Shown here: positions 47,067 through 58,494 of the stretch, piece after piece
Numbering within the stretch: the stretch's first letter is position 1
How the letters are laid out: every line of letters starts with the position of its first letter
NCBI RefSeq assembly: GCF_024586455.1
Contig: NC_065920.1
Span: 18,438,144-18,502,143 of the forward strand
Reading direction: 5' to 3'
Length of the DNA: 64,000 nt
Source of the DNA: Bactrocera neohumeralis
Taxonomy: Eukaryota > Arthropoda > Insecta > Diptera > Tephritidae
The notes under the pieces: generated by a model
Database searches by the model: none
What the model was told of the DNA's origin: nothing
The model's input: only the letters and a program-made list of their open reading frames with translations
Program-made: the position numbers and the translations under genes

Positions 47067-47959
47067 AATTCCAAAGAAGAGTTAAGAGTTGCTGAAGCTC
47101 TGAGGTTTCTGAAGAATATCAATTATTATTTTTAAATATTTTTTTCAGCTTGGATGAAATTGTCAGCGTAAAAACAATTTTTACTGTCGTTTAGGCTGTT
47201 ATTTACTTGAGTTCGATTGTAGTTGTCGTAGAAACGAAAGGTTTGGTAAGTACTACCAAGACAGTTTCGGCATCTCACTTCAAAAGGTTGTATTCAAAAG
47301 CGTGAGAAAAGTGTGCAAACTGGGTTCCCTATTATCGAAATGTATGTATAAATGTTGAGTTTTAAATATTGCCGATTCATCGCATCACACACTATCCTTC
47401 GAGCGATTTCCGCTGCGGAGAGGACACCCATCACTTGGTTTCCAAAGCAGGAATCTTCCAAAAATACTCGAATGTGTAACAACTGACAGCATGCACGATT
47501 CATATTACCCGCAGAGTGCTATGCTGAACTTTTGAAACGGTATACTATACCTAACCCTTAATTCCGTCTGCTCTAGCTTGTACACACCTGGATCTGTTGT
47601 ACTTAAGTTTGTATACTTATCACTTTGTGGACAAATCTTTATTATATTTACTATCCTTAAGCATTGTGCAATTGATTTAGACAGAGTCAGATCTCCACAG
47701 ATGTATCCCTTGACTTTCGGAAAGGAAGTGTTTTGCGTAGCAGATACCTTTTTATGTCGTCTTTAGAAAAAACTGTATGGCACTTACTTTTCTTTTTCCA
47801 GGTGCTTCACCCAACTCTTCCTTTTTGTGGTAGGTGCTTTGTTGCGACGAGACGAACAAATTTCAATCTGACTTCGAACGTGTAATGGATACTATACGAA
47901 GCTTTTCATTGGCTAGTATGCACCTTGGGCTTTTCCATGAGTTACGACGCAGAGGTACG
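47067..47959. other. Part of the region between gudu and the receptor
   Basis: Holds the gudu promoter side. The sequence near 47,365-47,500 contains a minus frame (SAAEIARRIVCDAM) that I do not recognise. No other gene is supported. Confidence 0.35.
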
Positions 47960-48555
47960 CGATTAAATTCTGTGTGAAACTCGGTAAATCTGCGACAGAG
48001 GCTTTTGTTATGATCAAGCCGACTTACCCAGATGTTGCTTATACATGAAGTGGTGTGTTTCGGTGGCACCAGGCCATTTTGGAGGGCCGGAGAAGGGGTC
48101 GCTAATGAAGACCGTGCTGAGAGACCAGCGACTTCGACAAACACCGACAATTTGACTCATGTGCTCAAAGTTTTGAACTGAGACCATCGAGTATTGAATT
48201 TGTGACAGAGCACGAAATGTCAATCGGGTCCGACAAGACATCGCAGCCGATTGGAAGTTGCACCACGACAACGCCCCGGCTCTCACCGCCTTTCTTGTGA
48301 ACAGCTACCTAATCAAGGTCGGCATCCCAACGCTTCCACAACCGCTCTCCAGCTTTCCCGGACATCTTTCTGTTTCCATGCCTGAAAAGGCCTATGAAAG
48401 ACAAGAATTTTGAGACGACAGAGGGCATCCAAGCCGCATACACCTCGGCTCTCAAGGCTATATCGGAGACTGCCTTCCGTGACGCCTTCAATGCTTGGAA
48501 ATTGCGCTGGCAGCTCTGCATCGACGCAGAGGGAGCCTATTTTGAATTTTTTTAA
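47960..48555 (+). mobile_element. Internally deleted mariner-type transposon
   Basis: The plus strand begins with a helix-turn-helix start (CVKLGKSATEAFVMIK, SGVFRWHQAILEGRRRG), then jumps near 48,215 to the catalytic-to-C-terminal part: LHHDNAPALTAFLVNSYLIK VGIPTLPQP, then in shifted frames RGHPSRIHLGSQGY and WKLRWQLCIDAEGAYFE. HHDNAP carries the second aspartate. About 130-150 codons between are missing. The sequence ends near CTTTCCGTACAAACCCTGTA, which looks like a terminal repeat; no matching left end is visible. Confidence 0.8.
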
Positions 48556-49000
48556 TTTAAATTCTTTTAAATCGACTCAGTCCTTTTACTTTCCGTACAA
48601 ACCCTGTATCTTACTCGTATAGCTCACTCCAGCTGAGGCTGCTGTTTTCGTACCTTAAGTTAGATAAAGGGTAAATATTATTCAATTCGAATGTGTTCCA
48701 GACCTAGCAACGTGATAGACGATAGCCTATTATGTCTTACCCCAACTTTACACACTTATATAATATATATTTGGCTTGGAAAAAAGCGGTCACGCATCGT
48801 TGATACAGTCATGGGTTTTAGTCACTTGTCACAACAGCAACACCATTTCGTATTCTGGGTCAAAGGTTGACAAGGTGTAATTGGAATTTGAATGCGCAAC
48901 AGTAAATGGCGAATGAAAATGAAAGTAAGGCATTCCATACGCCAGCAAGTATACAAACTTTAGTTCAGTTTTTTGAAGTGCGTGCGGCAAATCGTAAAAA
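48556..49000. other. 5' flank of the ionotropic receptor
   Basis: Would contain the receptor promoter. No clear core promoter motif and no gene seen. Confidence 0.35.
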
Positions 49001-52000
49001 ATGGCTAAGCGGGTTTTTGGATCTTTTCTAATCACTTTCATACTTATACAGTGCTGTAGTGGCAATAGCGAAGGTATCAGGTAAATATTTTGAAGTCAAA
49101 AGTTAAACACTATGCGCTTATCTGATTTGCACGCCAGCATCATAGAAACTGAGATCGGAGATGTGCCACACCAAGCCTTGCATCATCTACTCAGCACACT
49201 CTTGGCAGCCGCACGTATTGAACGCTGTTTCGTTATTATTACCGATAGCAATTACTACCAGCTCTACAATGACCAGTTCTTTCGCAACCAACGCTGACAA
49301 AGCGCCTACTACTTTCTTAATGTACCGCCAACGGAGGACTTGTTGGCGCCCAATTATCAAATGGTGCGGGTCTTAAAACAAATACGCAAACAAAATTGTG
49401 AATTCATGCTCGTGACACTCTTGAACGGGCTGCAGGTGCAGCGTTTCTTACGTTTTGTTGAGAAGAATCGTTTGCTAAACTTACAACAACGTTTTGTGTT
49501 GCTCGAGGATGCGCGTCTCATGGTGGCCGAGATGTGGTATATATGGAGTAATATGATATCAACCGTATTCGTGAAGCCACTCGACAACCAAAGGTCTGGA
49601 TTATAACGACTAATATTATTAAACGGTCTAATTTCACAAATTTTTATGAAATACTAGGTTTCTCTTAAACACAATTGCATATCCTGAAATATTGAATGGT
49701 GTGGTGCTCACGAAACGCCTGATGTTTTGGGAGAAAGGGAAGCATATAAAAATTAACCAATTGTTTCAGGATAGAACATCGAATATGAAAGGTTTGTGTT
49801 TTGTCGAGAATTTCTAACTTCATGCATATATAGGATTTGAGTTTATAGAAATATACTGCTTTCAGGTTTTGCCATGCCCATCGTTGTCTTCGAGCATGTG
49901 CCCATGGTCAGACGTCACACAGATAACAGCACTTTTATTGGACTTGAGGTGGAAATACTAAAATCACTTGGCGTCAAACTTAACTTTAAACCCGATTTCT
50001 ATGAAACCAACGATGCTGCCTACGAGCATTGGGGCAAAGAGTTACCGAATGGCAGTTATTCGGGCGTACTTGGTGATATGGTATGTCACAATGACTGTAG
50101 CGTAAGCTAAATTACGGGAATGGTTAGCTAAGCTTACTTCTGTCTCTATGTCTATGGAAATGAACAGAATCCTGTCTAAATTTTATTTCTTCAAGACGTT
50201 CATATATAAGTTATATTCCGAAAGGGATTTCCTTTTAGACAGTCTGGTTTTTTCACCTATATATTGCTTCCTCATTCCAGGCAAATCGTAATGCTCGCAT
50301 CGCCATCGGCAATCTGCATATGTTTAAAGTTTATGCCTCTGTTATGGACTTCTCTTGGCCGCATAGTTTCGAGTGTCTGACATTTTTAACACCGGAGTCT
50401 TCACAGGATGACAGCTGGCGCACACTTATACAGCCTTTCAGGTGATAATAATAGCATACTCGTAGAGAATTGACTTCTGGAAGTATACCCTTATCCAAAC
50501 TTACTTTCCGCGTTTAGTGGCAGCATGTGGGCCGGCGTGTTATTCTCACTCTTCATTGTGGGTACAGTTTTCTATGTGATCTCTTGTCTGCACGCCATAT
50601 TATTGCATCGACGATCACGACGCACGCAACGCATATTGAATTGGTCGGAATGGCGCAGTAAGGGACTCTTACGACCGTCGCGCAGTATTGATACGAAACT
50701 ATTCCGTGATGTGCAATTTCGTCGTTATCTGGGACAAATGAAATCATTGCCGTTGAAAAATACCGATCTTTTCGATGATTATTCAAACTGTTTGCTCTTC
50801 ACCTATAGCATGTTGATGTATGTTTCGTTGCCACGTCTGCCGCGCACATGGAGTTTACGGGTGCTCACCGGCTGGTACTGGCTCTATTGCATTCTGCTTA
50901 CGGTCATCTACAGAGCGAGCTTAACAGCAATACTCGCGAATCCCGAAGAGCGGTAATGTTGCTTTGGAATATATTGGTATTTATTTACCTTCATTTTTGG
51001 TTTAGAATCACTATTGATACGTTGGAAGAACTGTCTGCGAGTTATGTGACCAGTACCGCTTGGGTGCATGAGAATAAACAGTTTTTTGTCGAGGCATTCG
51101 ATGAGACCGCCCAGGAGATTGGACGTAAAATGGAGATAGTGGACGACATCGAAAGTGTGGTGAGTTGCTGCAATCGTTATTTTATTTTTCGAAGAATTCT
51201 GTCGATTTTAACTTTCCGTATAACCTTTAGACCGAACGTATTGCCAAAGGTGAATATGCCTATTTCGATAACGAGTATTTTCTACGTTACTTACGTATGA
51301 AGGGCGCTCAACGTCGCGAAGAGCAACAATTCACCGAAGTAGTGCTGCACATAATGCGACAGTGTGTCATACAAATGCCCGTGGTTTTGGGTCTGGAAAA
51401 AAATTCACCACTACAGCCGAACGTTAATAAATATTTGAGGCGTCTAAGTGAGGGGGGTAAGTTTCCTTAACAGGTAGCGAAGGGATTTACATGGCTGGCA
51501 AAATTTTTCCTCAAGCTGACTCCTCTCAGATTCATAATATTGTAGGCAGGCGGCTCCTAGCGAAAACTGGCGTTTTTCCCAATCATCCTCTTATATTGCA
51601 CTGCATCCTCAGATGTATCAAAAAGACCAAAATGGAGGACAACAAAGGAACGAAGCGGACTGGGATATCAGTCCAAACGTCGTTGGGAGACGAGACTGCC
51701 AACCCTGGCGTTACAGCGATCGTATGAACTGTGTCGCCAGCGGCCACACCTCCACTGCAACGGGAGCAGCCAACCAAACTTTACAGCGCGCGAGTGCCAC
51801 AGTCCATGAAGACTCGGACAAAGAAAGCGCTGTAAGCATAAACGCGGAAAGGGAAGAAGAACTTATTCGGTCTCCTGTGCAGGCGACCGAGGGTACCATT
51901 CTGGCAAAAAGAGAGGTCTCCGGAAGAAGCCAAGCAAGGACGTGTTGAAGGCAAAAACGAGATACAAGGCAGCGTTCGGAATACCCAACCGTCTCGAAAA

Positions 52001-52583
52001 CAAGTCCAGTCTGAATGAGAAGAGATGAAACAGCTGGCTTGGGCTAGAGAAGTGAAGAGCGAGACAACTCGAGTTCTACTTCTAAAGACCAAGAATTTCT
52101 TAAAAGTATAATTATATATTTGATATAACTAGATCAATTTTGAATATTAGGGATATAAATATATATTTTTTGGGGTTACTAAAATATACAGACTACATTT
52201 GAGCGAGGTTTTTTTCGAATCAAAACAATTACAAGAAAATAAAACCGGTTATCTATTTTCTCTTTTTTCTTTTCTCTCTCTATATCTCATCTTCCTCTAC
52301 CTCACTTTTGAGCCATATTCACATTACAGGGCTCATCACCAAATGGCTTAAAGATTCCATTGCCGAACTCCCCGCCGAGGAGCGTACGCCACAAGAGGCT
52401 GTAATGGACTTACCAAAGATATGGAGCTCCTTTGTAGCACTTGGCATTGGTTATTTATTGGGACTCTTTGCGATAGCCGGTGAATGGCTGCACTACGAAT
52501 ATGTGGTGCGCAAACATCCACTCTACGATGTCTACAATAAAAATTTGTACTACAATTTTAAGCGTAAATTTTCTAGTTACTAA
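49001..52583 (+). CDS. Ionotropic receptor (iGluR-related chemosensory type), interrupted by one in-frame TGA
   Basis: Nine exons: 49,001-49,080, 49,138-49,593, 49,658-49,791, 49,866-50,080, 50,281-50,441, 50,518-50,952, 51,006-51,159, 51,231-51,456, 52,330-52,583; 2,115 bp, 704 codons, all joined in phase. A signal peptide (VFGSFLITFILIQCC) is followed by an N-terminal region, the S1 lobe (AMPIVVFEHVPM), M1 (AGVLFSLFIVGTVFYVIS), a pore region, M2 with YRASLTAILANPEERITIDT (the IR version of the SYTANLAAF gate), S2, and M3 (FVALGIGYLLGLFAIAGEW). The only defect is TGA at 49,295-49,297, in exon 2, followed by C. Subfamily uncertain; Ir21a or Ir68a were considered but I cannot decide. The exon 2 donor (AAAG/GTCTGG) is weak. 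Intron 8 holds a retrotransposon-like piece. AATAAA near 52,653. Confidence 0.8.
51580..52090 (+). mobile_element. Probable retrotransposon ORF1-like fragment in the receptor's intron 8
   Basis: Between 51,580 and 52,090 a less AT-rich, near-open segment reads MEDNKGTKRTGISVQTSLGD in one frame and NQTLQRASATVHEDSDKESA, INAEREEELI in the next, then RYKAAFGIPNRLENKSS-like sequence after a further shift. The low-complexity, charged character and the 'RYKAAF' block resemble the start of ORF1 (gag-like) of non-LTR elements. Assignment is tentative. It is in the sense orientation of the host gene. Confidence 0.4.
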
Positions 52584-53555
52584 ATTGTGTAAGAATGCAT
52601 ACAATATTCTCAATCAGAGTTGCAAATAATGCATAAAAAAGTAATTGAATTCGAATAAAAAATTTTTATTTCAAAATTCCGAAAATGGTAATTAAAAGTA
52701 ATTTTAAATTTCTAACCAAACAGCGGATTGAAAATTTCAAAATAAATTTTTTAATGTTGTTGTTGTTGTAGCGGCAGAAAACATTCCTGTAGTAATTTCG
52801 AATTCCGATTTGACAGTGCCTTGACCCGATAATAATCCGGGTCCGTTCCAGTAACTTAGACCCAACGGTACTGGGAACGATAAATTTTTAATTCCAAATA
52901 CAACTCTATCCAATAAAAAGCCAAAGCATTTTTGGTTTCATAATACTATTTAAGTAAATAGTTTACTATTTAATCTTTACAAGTAAATTCATACATAATG
53001 ACATAGTGTACATTTGTTGTTGTTCATAGACTCAATTACATTACACACATTTACAACGAGCTAGCGGAAAACCCGTTTACTGACACTTTTGTTTCTTAAT
53101 TAAATGCATACATATATAAAAATACAAATAAGTTATATGTGGAGTTGAAATGCGATGATTAAATCTAAGCAAAGGGCACGAATATGAAGTTTTTCTTGCA
53201 TAAATAAATATTGTATAAAAAAAGTTAGTATTTAATACTTAAAGTGTGGAATGCACTCCAGCTTTTGAATGTTTGGTTTTTTTCTATAAAAAATGCGTAA
53301 AAAGAAACTTTGGAAAATGTGGCAACATAAAACACACATTTTGAAAAATGCTTTTTAATTAAAATCTATTTGTTAAAACTAAAACTTGTTCACATATAGT
53401 AGATTTAACACAGTAATCGCTTGTAAAAGAAGTGGTATCGACAAAACTATTTCGTATGTATGTATGTATGTATGCGTTACATTCATCTAAACACAAAGGA
53501 ACAAAGAACGTAGCAGAAGGAACAATACGGCAAACATTATCACACACACATACAT
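52584..53555. other. Tail-to-tail spacer between the receptor and the KIAA0319-like gene
   Basis: Contains the 3' UTR ends of both genes, the second copy of the (GTT)n repeat and a TATG microsatellite at 53,455-53,474. No gene is supported. Confidence 0.5.
52754..52890 (-). repeat. (CAA)n-tailed short interspersed repeat, copy 2
   Basis: Plus strand: (GTT)n, TGTAGCGGCAGAAAACATTC, AATAATCCGGGTCCGTTCCA, TAACTTAGACCCAACGGTAC. It matches the copy at 11.1 kb but has an extra block after GCGGCA. Minus-strand orientation ends in (CAA)n. Confidence 0.7.
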
Positions 53556-56500
53556 TTACGTCTTTACTTTTCGACCCAATTTAGTTAGACCATATTTATT
53601 TGGAGCATGGCTGTTGTGTTTACTATGCTTCGCTGCGCTGCCCGAACGTAAAATGCCGTTGGGTTTTGTGCGTGTCTCGAAGAGCACATCGGAATCCGTC
53701 TCAGAATCGCTCAGCGATGTTGTGCGACAAACTGGTGTGTGGAAGGTAAATATTTATGTTGAACAATGCAAGTAGCAGTAAAAAATAATTAATAATAATA
53801 ATAATAATAATAAAAGTATATTAAATAAAAACAAAATTATATTAATAAAAAATAATGAAAAAAGTACATATAAAAAATTAATTACAATAAAACTAAAAAA
53901 AATCAAGTAACAGTAAAAAATAATAATAATAAAACAAAAATAATAGTAATAAAAATAAATAGTAACAATAAAAAAATAAAAATTAAAAAATTAATCAGAA
54001 AAAATATTATTAAAAAATATATATAAATAATATTATAAAAATATATACAAATTTTTTTTTCGCAAAAAAGTTATTAAAAAAAATAATGAAAATTATAATG
54101 AAAGAATAATAGAGTAAATATAATATGAAAAAATAAGAGTAAAACAATTTAAAAAAAATAATAAAACACAATTTATTTATGAAATAATTAAAACAAAACA
54201 AAATAATTAAAAATTCCTTAATAAAAATTAGAATAATGTTAATAAAGATAATATTAAATAATAATAAAAAATATTTAAAAATATATACATATTTAATAAA
54301 TAAAAAAAATTATAAAAAGTAATAAGAAATATAAGAAATGTAATGAAACAACAAAAAATTTAAAAAACTACAAAAAAGGTAGTAAAGAAATTATAAAAAT
54401 AATAAAAAAAATAAAAATAATAAAAAAAATAATAAAAAAAAATATTGAAACATAATAAAAATATAATAAATAATAAAGGATAATAAAAAATACTGAAAAT
54501 TAATAATAAAAAAATACTGAAAATTAATAATAAAAAAATACTAAATTTTCATAATAAACAAAAAAAACTAAAAAAAAATTTAAAAAAAAGTTACTGAACT
54601 CACATTGTGGCGCTTCTTCATCATTATTCCCGATCAAAGAATACTTTTGTAACTTTGGTCGCTTCGGTGGTTTTTTCGTTTGACGACAGGCACAGGTAAT
54701 GCCCCAAAATAAGCCGGACAATAGTAAAAAGCTCATAATAATACCAACAAAAACATATAGAATCGACCAATCTGCAAATACGAAGTATAAACATACATTT
54801 TCTTTGCACATTTTATGTTGCAAATTTACTTACCGCAATTGGCTTCCTCTATGCCCCAGTAATAAGTTATAGAGGGCATCCAGAATGCCTCACAGGTGCA
54901 TGCACGTGTTATAGGATTACAAATACCATGACCCGAACATTTATTCTGGCATACAGTAGTGCGTATATCCGTAAAATCGGTGCCCAGCAGACCAGCATCG
55001 CGTTGGAGCTTGTCTTTAAGCAATTGCTCGACGGTTAAACCGTTAACCGGGTGGCTTTGTCCATCCGCGCCGGTGGACTTAAAAGTGTATGTATGAGAGA
55101 AAATATAAATATACAAATTTTTTGCTACATAAATAATATTACACACCTCCACATAGAAGACTAGAATTGTTGAATCTGCGCGCCTTCCATCAGACTTAAG
55201 TTCGCGCACAAAGATTTTCATATCGCCCAAAAGCAAACCAATTTTTTGTACAATTAAATTTAGTTCCGATTGTTTTAACACGGAAGGACCCATCGGTATT
55301 GTTAATTGCACCAGATTCAATAACAATGGATCTGGATGCACTATAATGCTGACTGTGTCGCTGCTGGACAGCCCTTGTTCGTCATAGACAGTTAACTTGA
55401 AAACATAACGACCGTGCACAAGATTTGTTAGCTGCAAGAGAAAATTGTTTGTGTAAATACAAAAAACAAATTTGATAATAACGGAAAACAGCGCAAAAAA
55501 TATTAAAAACCAGAAAAACTGGTTAAATCATTTTACATATATACACTTTATAGGGTCTAGGACGTTTTCTTCGGGCTGTTACATACTTCGTGGCAAAACA
55601 TTGCGCTGTTTTCTGTTTTTTTTTTTGTCATATTTTACAGTCTCATGTATACATACAATCATAACTGGGCGCTTATCGCTGTCACCAACAACAACACCCG
55701 CTGCCAAGCTAGCATCTTCACGTGTCCAAACATAGCGCTCAACAGCTAAATCATCCGATGAAGAAGTGCCATTTAAATACAATGCGGAGAGCGGCAACGT
55801 GACACTTTTATCGCCACCGGCATTAGCGACTGGTGGAGCATTTTTCTCTGTTGGGAGTTCAGCAAATTAATTTCTTTCACACATTTAATAAATATTATAT
55901 TATGTGCGAATAACTGTGTACTTACCTTGCACCACCTTTATCCAAACACTGTCAGTGGCTGTATTATTATCCTCATCGACCACACTCAAAACAAATTCAT
56001 ACAAACCGAGTGTCAGGGAAGTGGCGTTCGTAGCCTTAAAGAAAATATACAAATTGAATTTAATATAAAAGTAAGGTTAGGTTATAAGAACAACGCACCA
56101 CTACTGTGCTATTGGCCAGCACTGCTGTGTTAGGCCCCGACTTTTCTTTCCACAAGTAGCTTTTTATGCGTATGTCATCCGTTGAGGCTGAACCATTCAA
56201 AATTACCCAATTCCTCGGCAAGTTTATAGTCTAAAATGATAATTGCAATTTTTTTTTTTAAATTGCTTGAATCTATAAAGGCAATATCCAAGCATTAGTT
56301 ACCTGATTTCCACCCGCAACAGCAATTGGTGGTGTATTTGTTTGTGCTTTCACAAACACATTCACTTTGGCTGTACTGGATTGTCCACTGCCATCAGTTA
56401 CTTTCAAAACGAAAGTATAAATACCTTCCTCCAAATTGGAGAGCTGTACAAAGTAAAACGAATATTTTTACGCACCGTAAAAAATATATATATACTCGTG

Positions 56501-58494
56501 TTACCTGCAAATATGGTGTGCGTGTATTTTGCATATCAACCGCTTTTGTATCATCACCAGCATCTTTTGTCCATTCCCATGCAACGATTTCGTGATCATC
56601 AGTGCTCGCAGTGCCATTCAAGGTCACATTATTATTTGGCAGATATAAAATTACAGCATCGCCTAAAAAACATCAGAGATTTTTTTTGAATAAAAAACCT
56701 GCAACATTTTTTCTATATTCACCACTCACCGGCATTAGCCACTGGTGGATAGTCCGTGCCCTTGAGTACTGTTATATTAGCCGTTGTCGAATTCGTCACG
56801 TTGTCAGAATCAGAAACGGTCAATTTGAAAGTGTAATTACCAGGCGAAGTAAGATCACCCAATTGTAGTATATTCACCTCTGGCAATTTGGGTTGATAAC
56901 CGATGGGTCCTTGCACAACTTCCCAATGCCAGCTGATAATTTTATCGTCATCAGTACTTGTACTACCGTCTAATATAGCATTTGTAATTGGTAAGCGTAT
57001 AGTTTGCTCTTTCGGTTTGATCACCACTTGTGGCACACGATTAATGCGCTTTTCTGGTAATACGGTGACATTGGCCATTGCTTCCCCATAGGTGCCATTA
57101 TCACCAGATACAGACACTTTGAAGATATACAAGCCCTCGGAGAGATTAGAAAGTCGCACTTTTGACTGACTTTGATCGGATATGGTACCATTCATAGGAC
57201 CTTTCGGTTGTGTTATAAGCGTCCATAAATATTTATATTTGCTACCACTGGTCTCCTCGTCCGGCACTGTAAACGCTGCCAAAGTCACTTCTTTTTCTGG
57301 CAAACGCACCTCTTTTGATACAACGGAAACCACCAATTTCTTGTCGGTTTCAGCTTTTACCGTGGCCGCTGTCATATGGTCGTCATCTTCAATAACGGAT
57401 GGTAGAAGCTCTGAGGCAGCAGCTGACATTGGCAGACGTTGAGAATTGATTTCGTCTAATATGGAATAATCAGCTGCACTTGCTTCAGATGTTATACATT
57501 CACCTTGCTGATTACGTACTAATCCAGTAAGGCATTGACAAAAACCAAGTGCTGAATTTGGACGTACACGTACACACTCCTCTTTTGGGCCACAACGACT
57601 AATTGCACCCATTTCAGATAAGTCCAATTCGCATTGCACGTATTTGAATTCTCTTGGAAGGTCTGAACCAAAGAAGGACAAATCATCACCACTTCTTGAA
57701 ATTGATTTCGCGCGCTTATCATTATTAGGTTGTAATTCATCATCGTCTTCATAGGCCATTTCCTTTACGAAAAGAAATATAAAAACTTAATACCTCAGAA
57801 TATTTTCTTCTTTATTTTTACCCACCTGGTTTCTACTCAAATAACGAAATTTATGCGGCTGCTTCCAAAAACTCAGCGAATTAGGTACTCGCTCACCACC
57901 ACTGGCACTTTCAGCATCATCTGCTGTTGGCATATTAATACCACCTTCATCAATTTTCATGGCTTTGATCACGTCCAGCCACGTGAGATTCTCATCTCCA
58001 GCGTCATGCTTTCGTACCGGACTGACCAACATCATTTGCAAACGATCCTTCCCTTGTTTACGCTGCTTCGGCAGGCAACCCTCATTGCTATGGCACCGTA
58101 CGTGATAGCATTTGTTTTTGTATATGAAAACCACATTACATGTATCATTGGTTCGTGCCTTTTTACAACAAGCAGCTAAGCATGATAGTGAATCGACATC
58201 TTCGCCTAATCCGGTATCCAATCTTATATACTCTTCAAATGTGCCAGCACTGGCTTCCTCACGTGGCGTCGCATTGTCGAATACGTAATTCAACATACTG
58301 GGGCACATTGCCAAAACTGCATCAGCATTACGTGTACTCACCGGTATATCCTTTGTTTTGGTTGAAATTTGCGATTCATCCACAGTAATGTCGTGATTTG
58401 ATTGTAATACATTTTGTGTCGTTGTAATTTCAGCATTAACATAACTAAAAACTACAAATAAAGCGACTAAACGTTGCAGATGGAGAAAGCTCAT
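53556..58494 (-). CDS. KIAA0319/KIAA0319L-like PKD-domain membrane protein
   Basis: Eleven exons (minus): 57,826-58,494, 56,730-57,762, 56,505-56,662, 56,303-56,443, 56,099-56,230, 55,926-56,034, 55,657-55,847, 55,147-55,431, 54,834-55,077, 54,604-54,771, 53,556-53,731; 3,306 bp, 1,101 residues, in phase throughout. A signal peptide (LVALFVVFSYVNA) is followed by a MANSC-type Cys cluster (residues ~60-150: LSCLAACCKKA, KCYHVRCHSNEGC). Five PKD domains follow between about 330 and 830, each with the (L/I)xGxxSxDD motif (LDGSTSTDDD, LNGTASTDDH, LNGSASTDD, LNGTSSSDD) and GxYxFxLxVxD. A Cys-rich EGF-like stretch (CQNKCSGHGICNPITRACTC) and one membrane helix (SILYVFVGIIMSFLLLSGLF) near 990-1,012 come before a short cytoplasmic tail. 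Vertebrate homologues are linked to neuronal migration and endosomal trafficking; I believe the Drosophila gene is CG7565. Divergent from cni. Confidence 0.92.
53770..54560. repeat. A/T-only low-complexity tract in the last intron
   Basis: The last intron of the KIAA0319-like gene (53,732-54,603) is filled by TAA/AAAT/AAAAAT repeats with almost no G or C for nearly 800 bp, starting with a (TAA)n tract at about 53,790-53,812. The minus frame at 54,010-54,201 through it is a low-complexity artefact. Confidence 0.85.
55545..55612 (+). repeat. Dispersed repeat A tail in an intron
   Basis: CACTTTATAGGGTCTAGGAC, GTTTTCTTCGGGCTGTTACA and TACTTCGTGGCAAAAC match the repeat A tail. It lies in the intron 55,432-55,656 of the KIAA0319-like gene. 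Confidence 0.75.

Noticed and set aside
49081..49137. Coding reading of 49,112-49,137 (MRLSDLHAS) as a separate receptor start
   Set aside because: A 57-bp intron with a branch-like CTGAT and acceptor CGCCAG joins the signal-peptide exon in phase; the upstream start has a good signal peptide.
49594..49657. Exonic reading of this segment in the receptor (frame VWIITTNIIKRSN)
   Set aside because: It would need two frameshifts, while a 64-bp GT-AG intron restores phase with none. The donor is weak, so cDNA should confirm.
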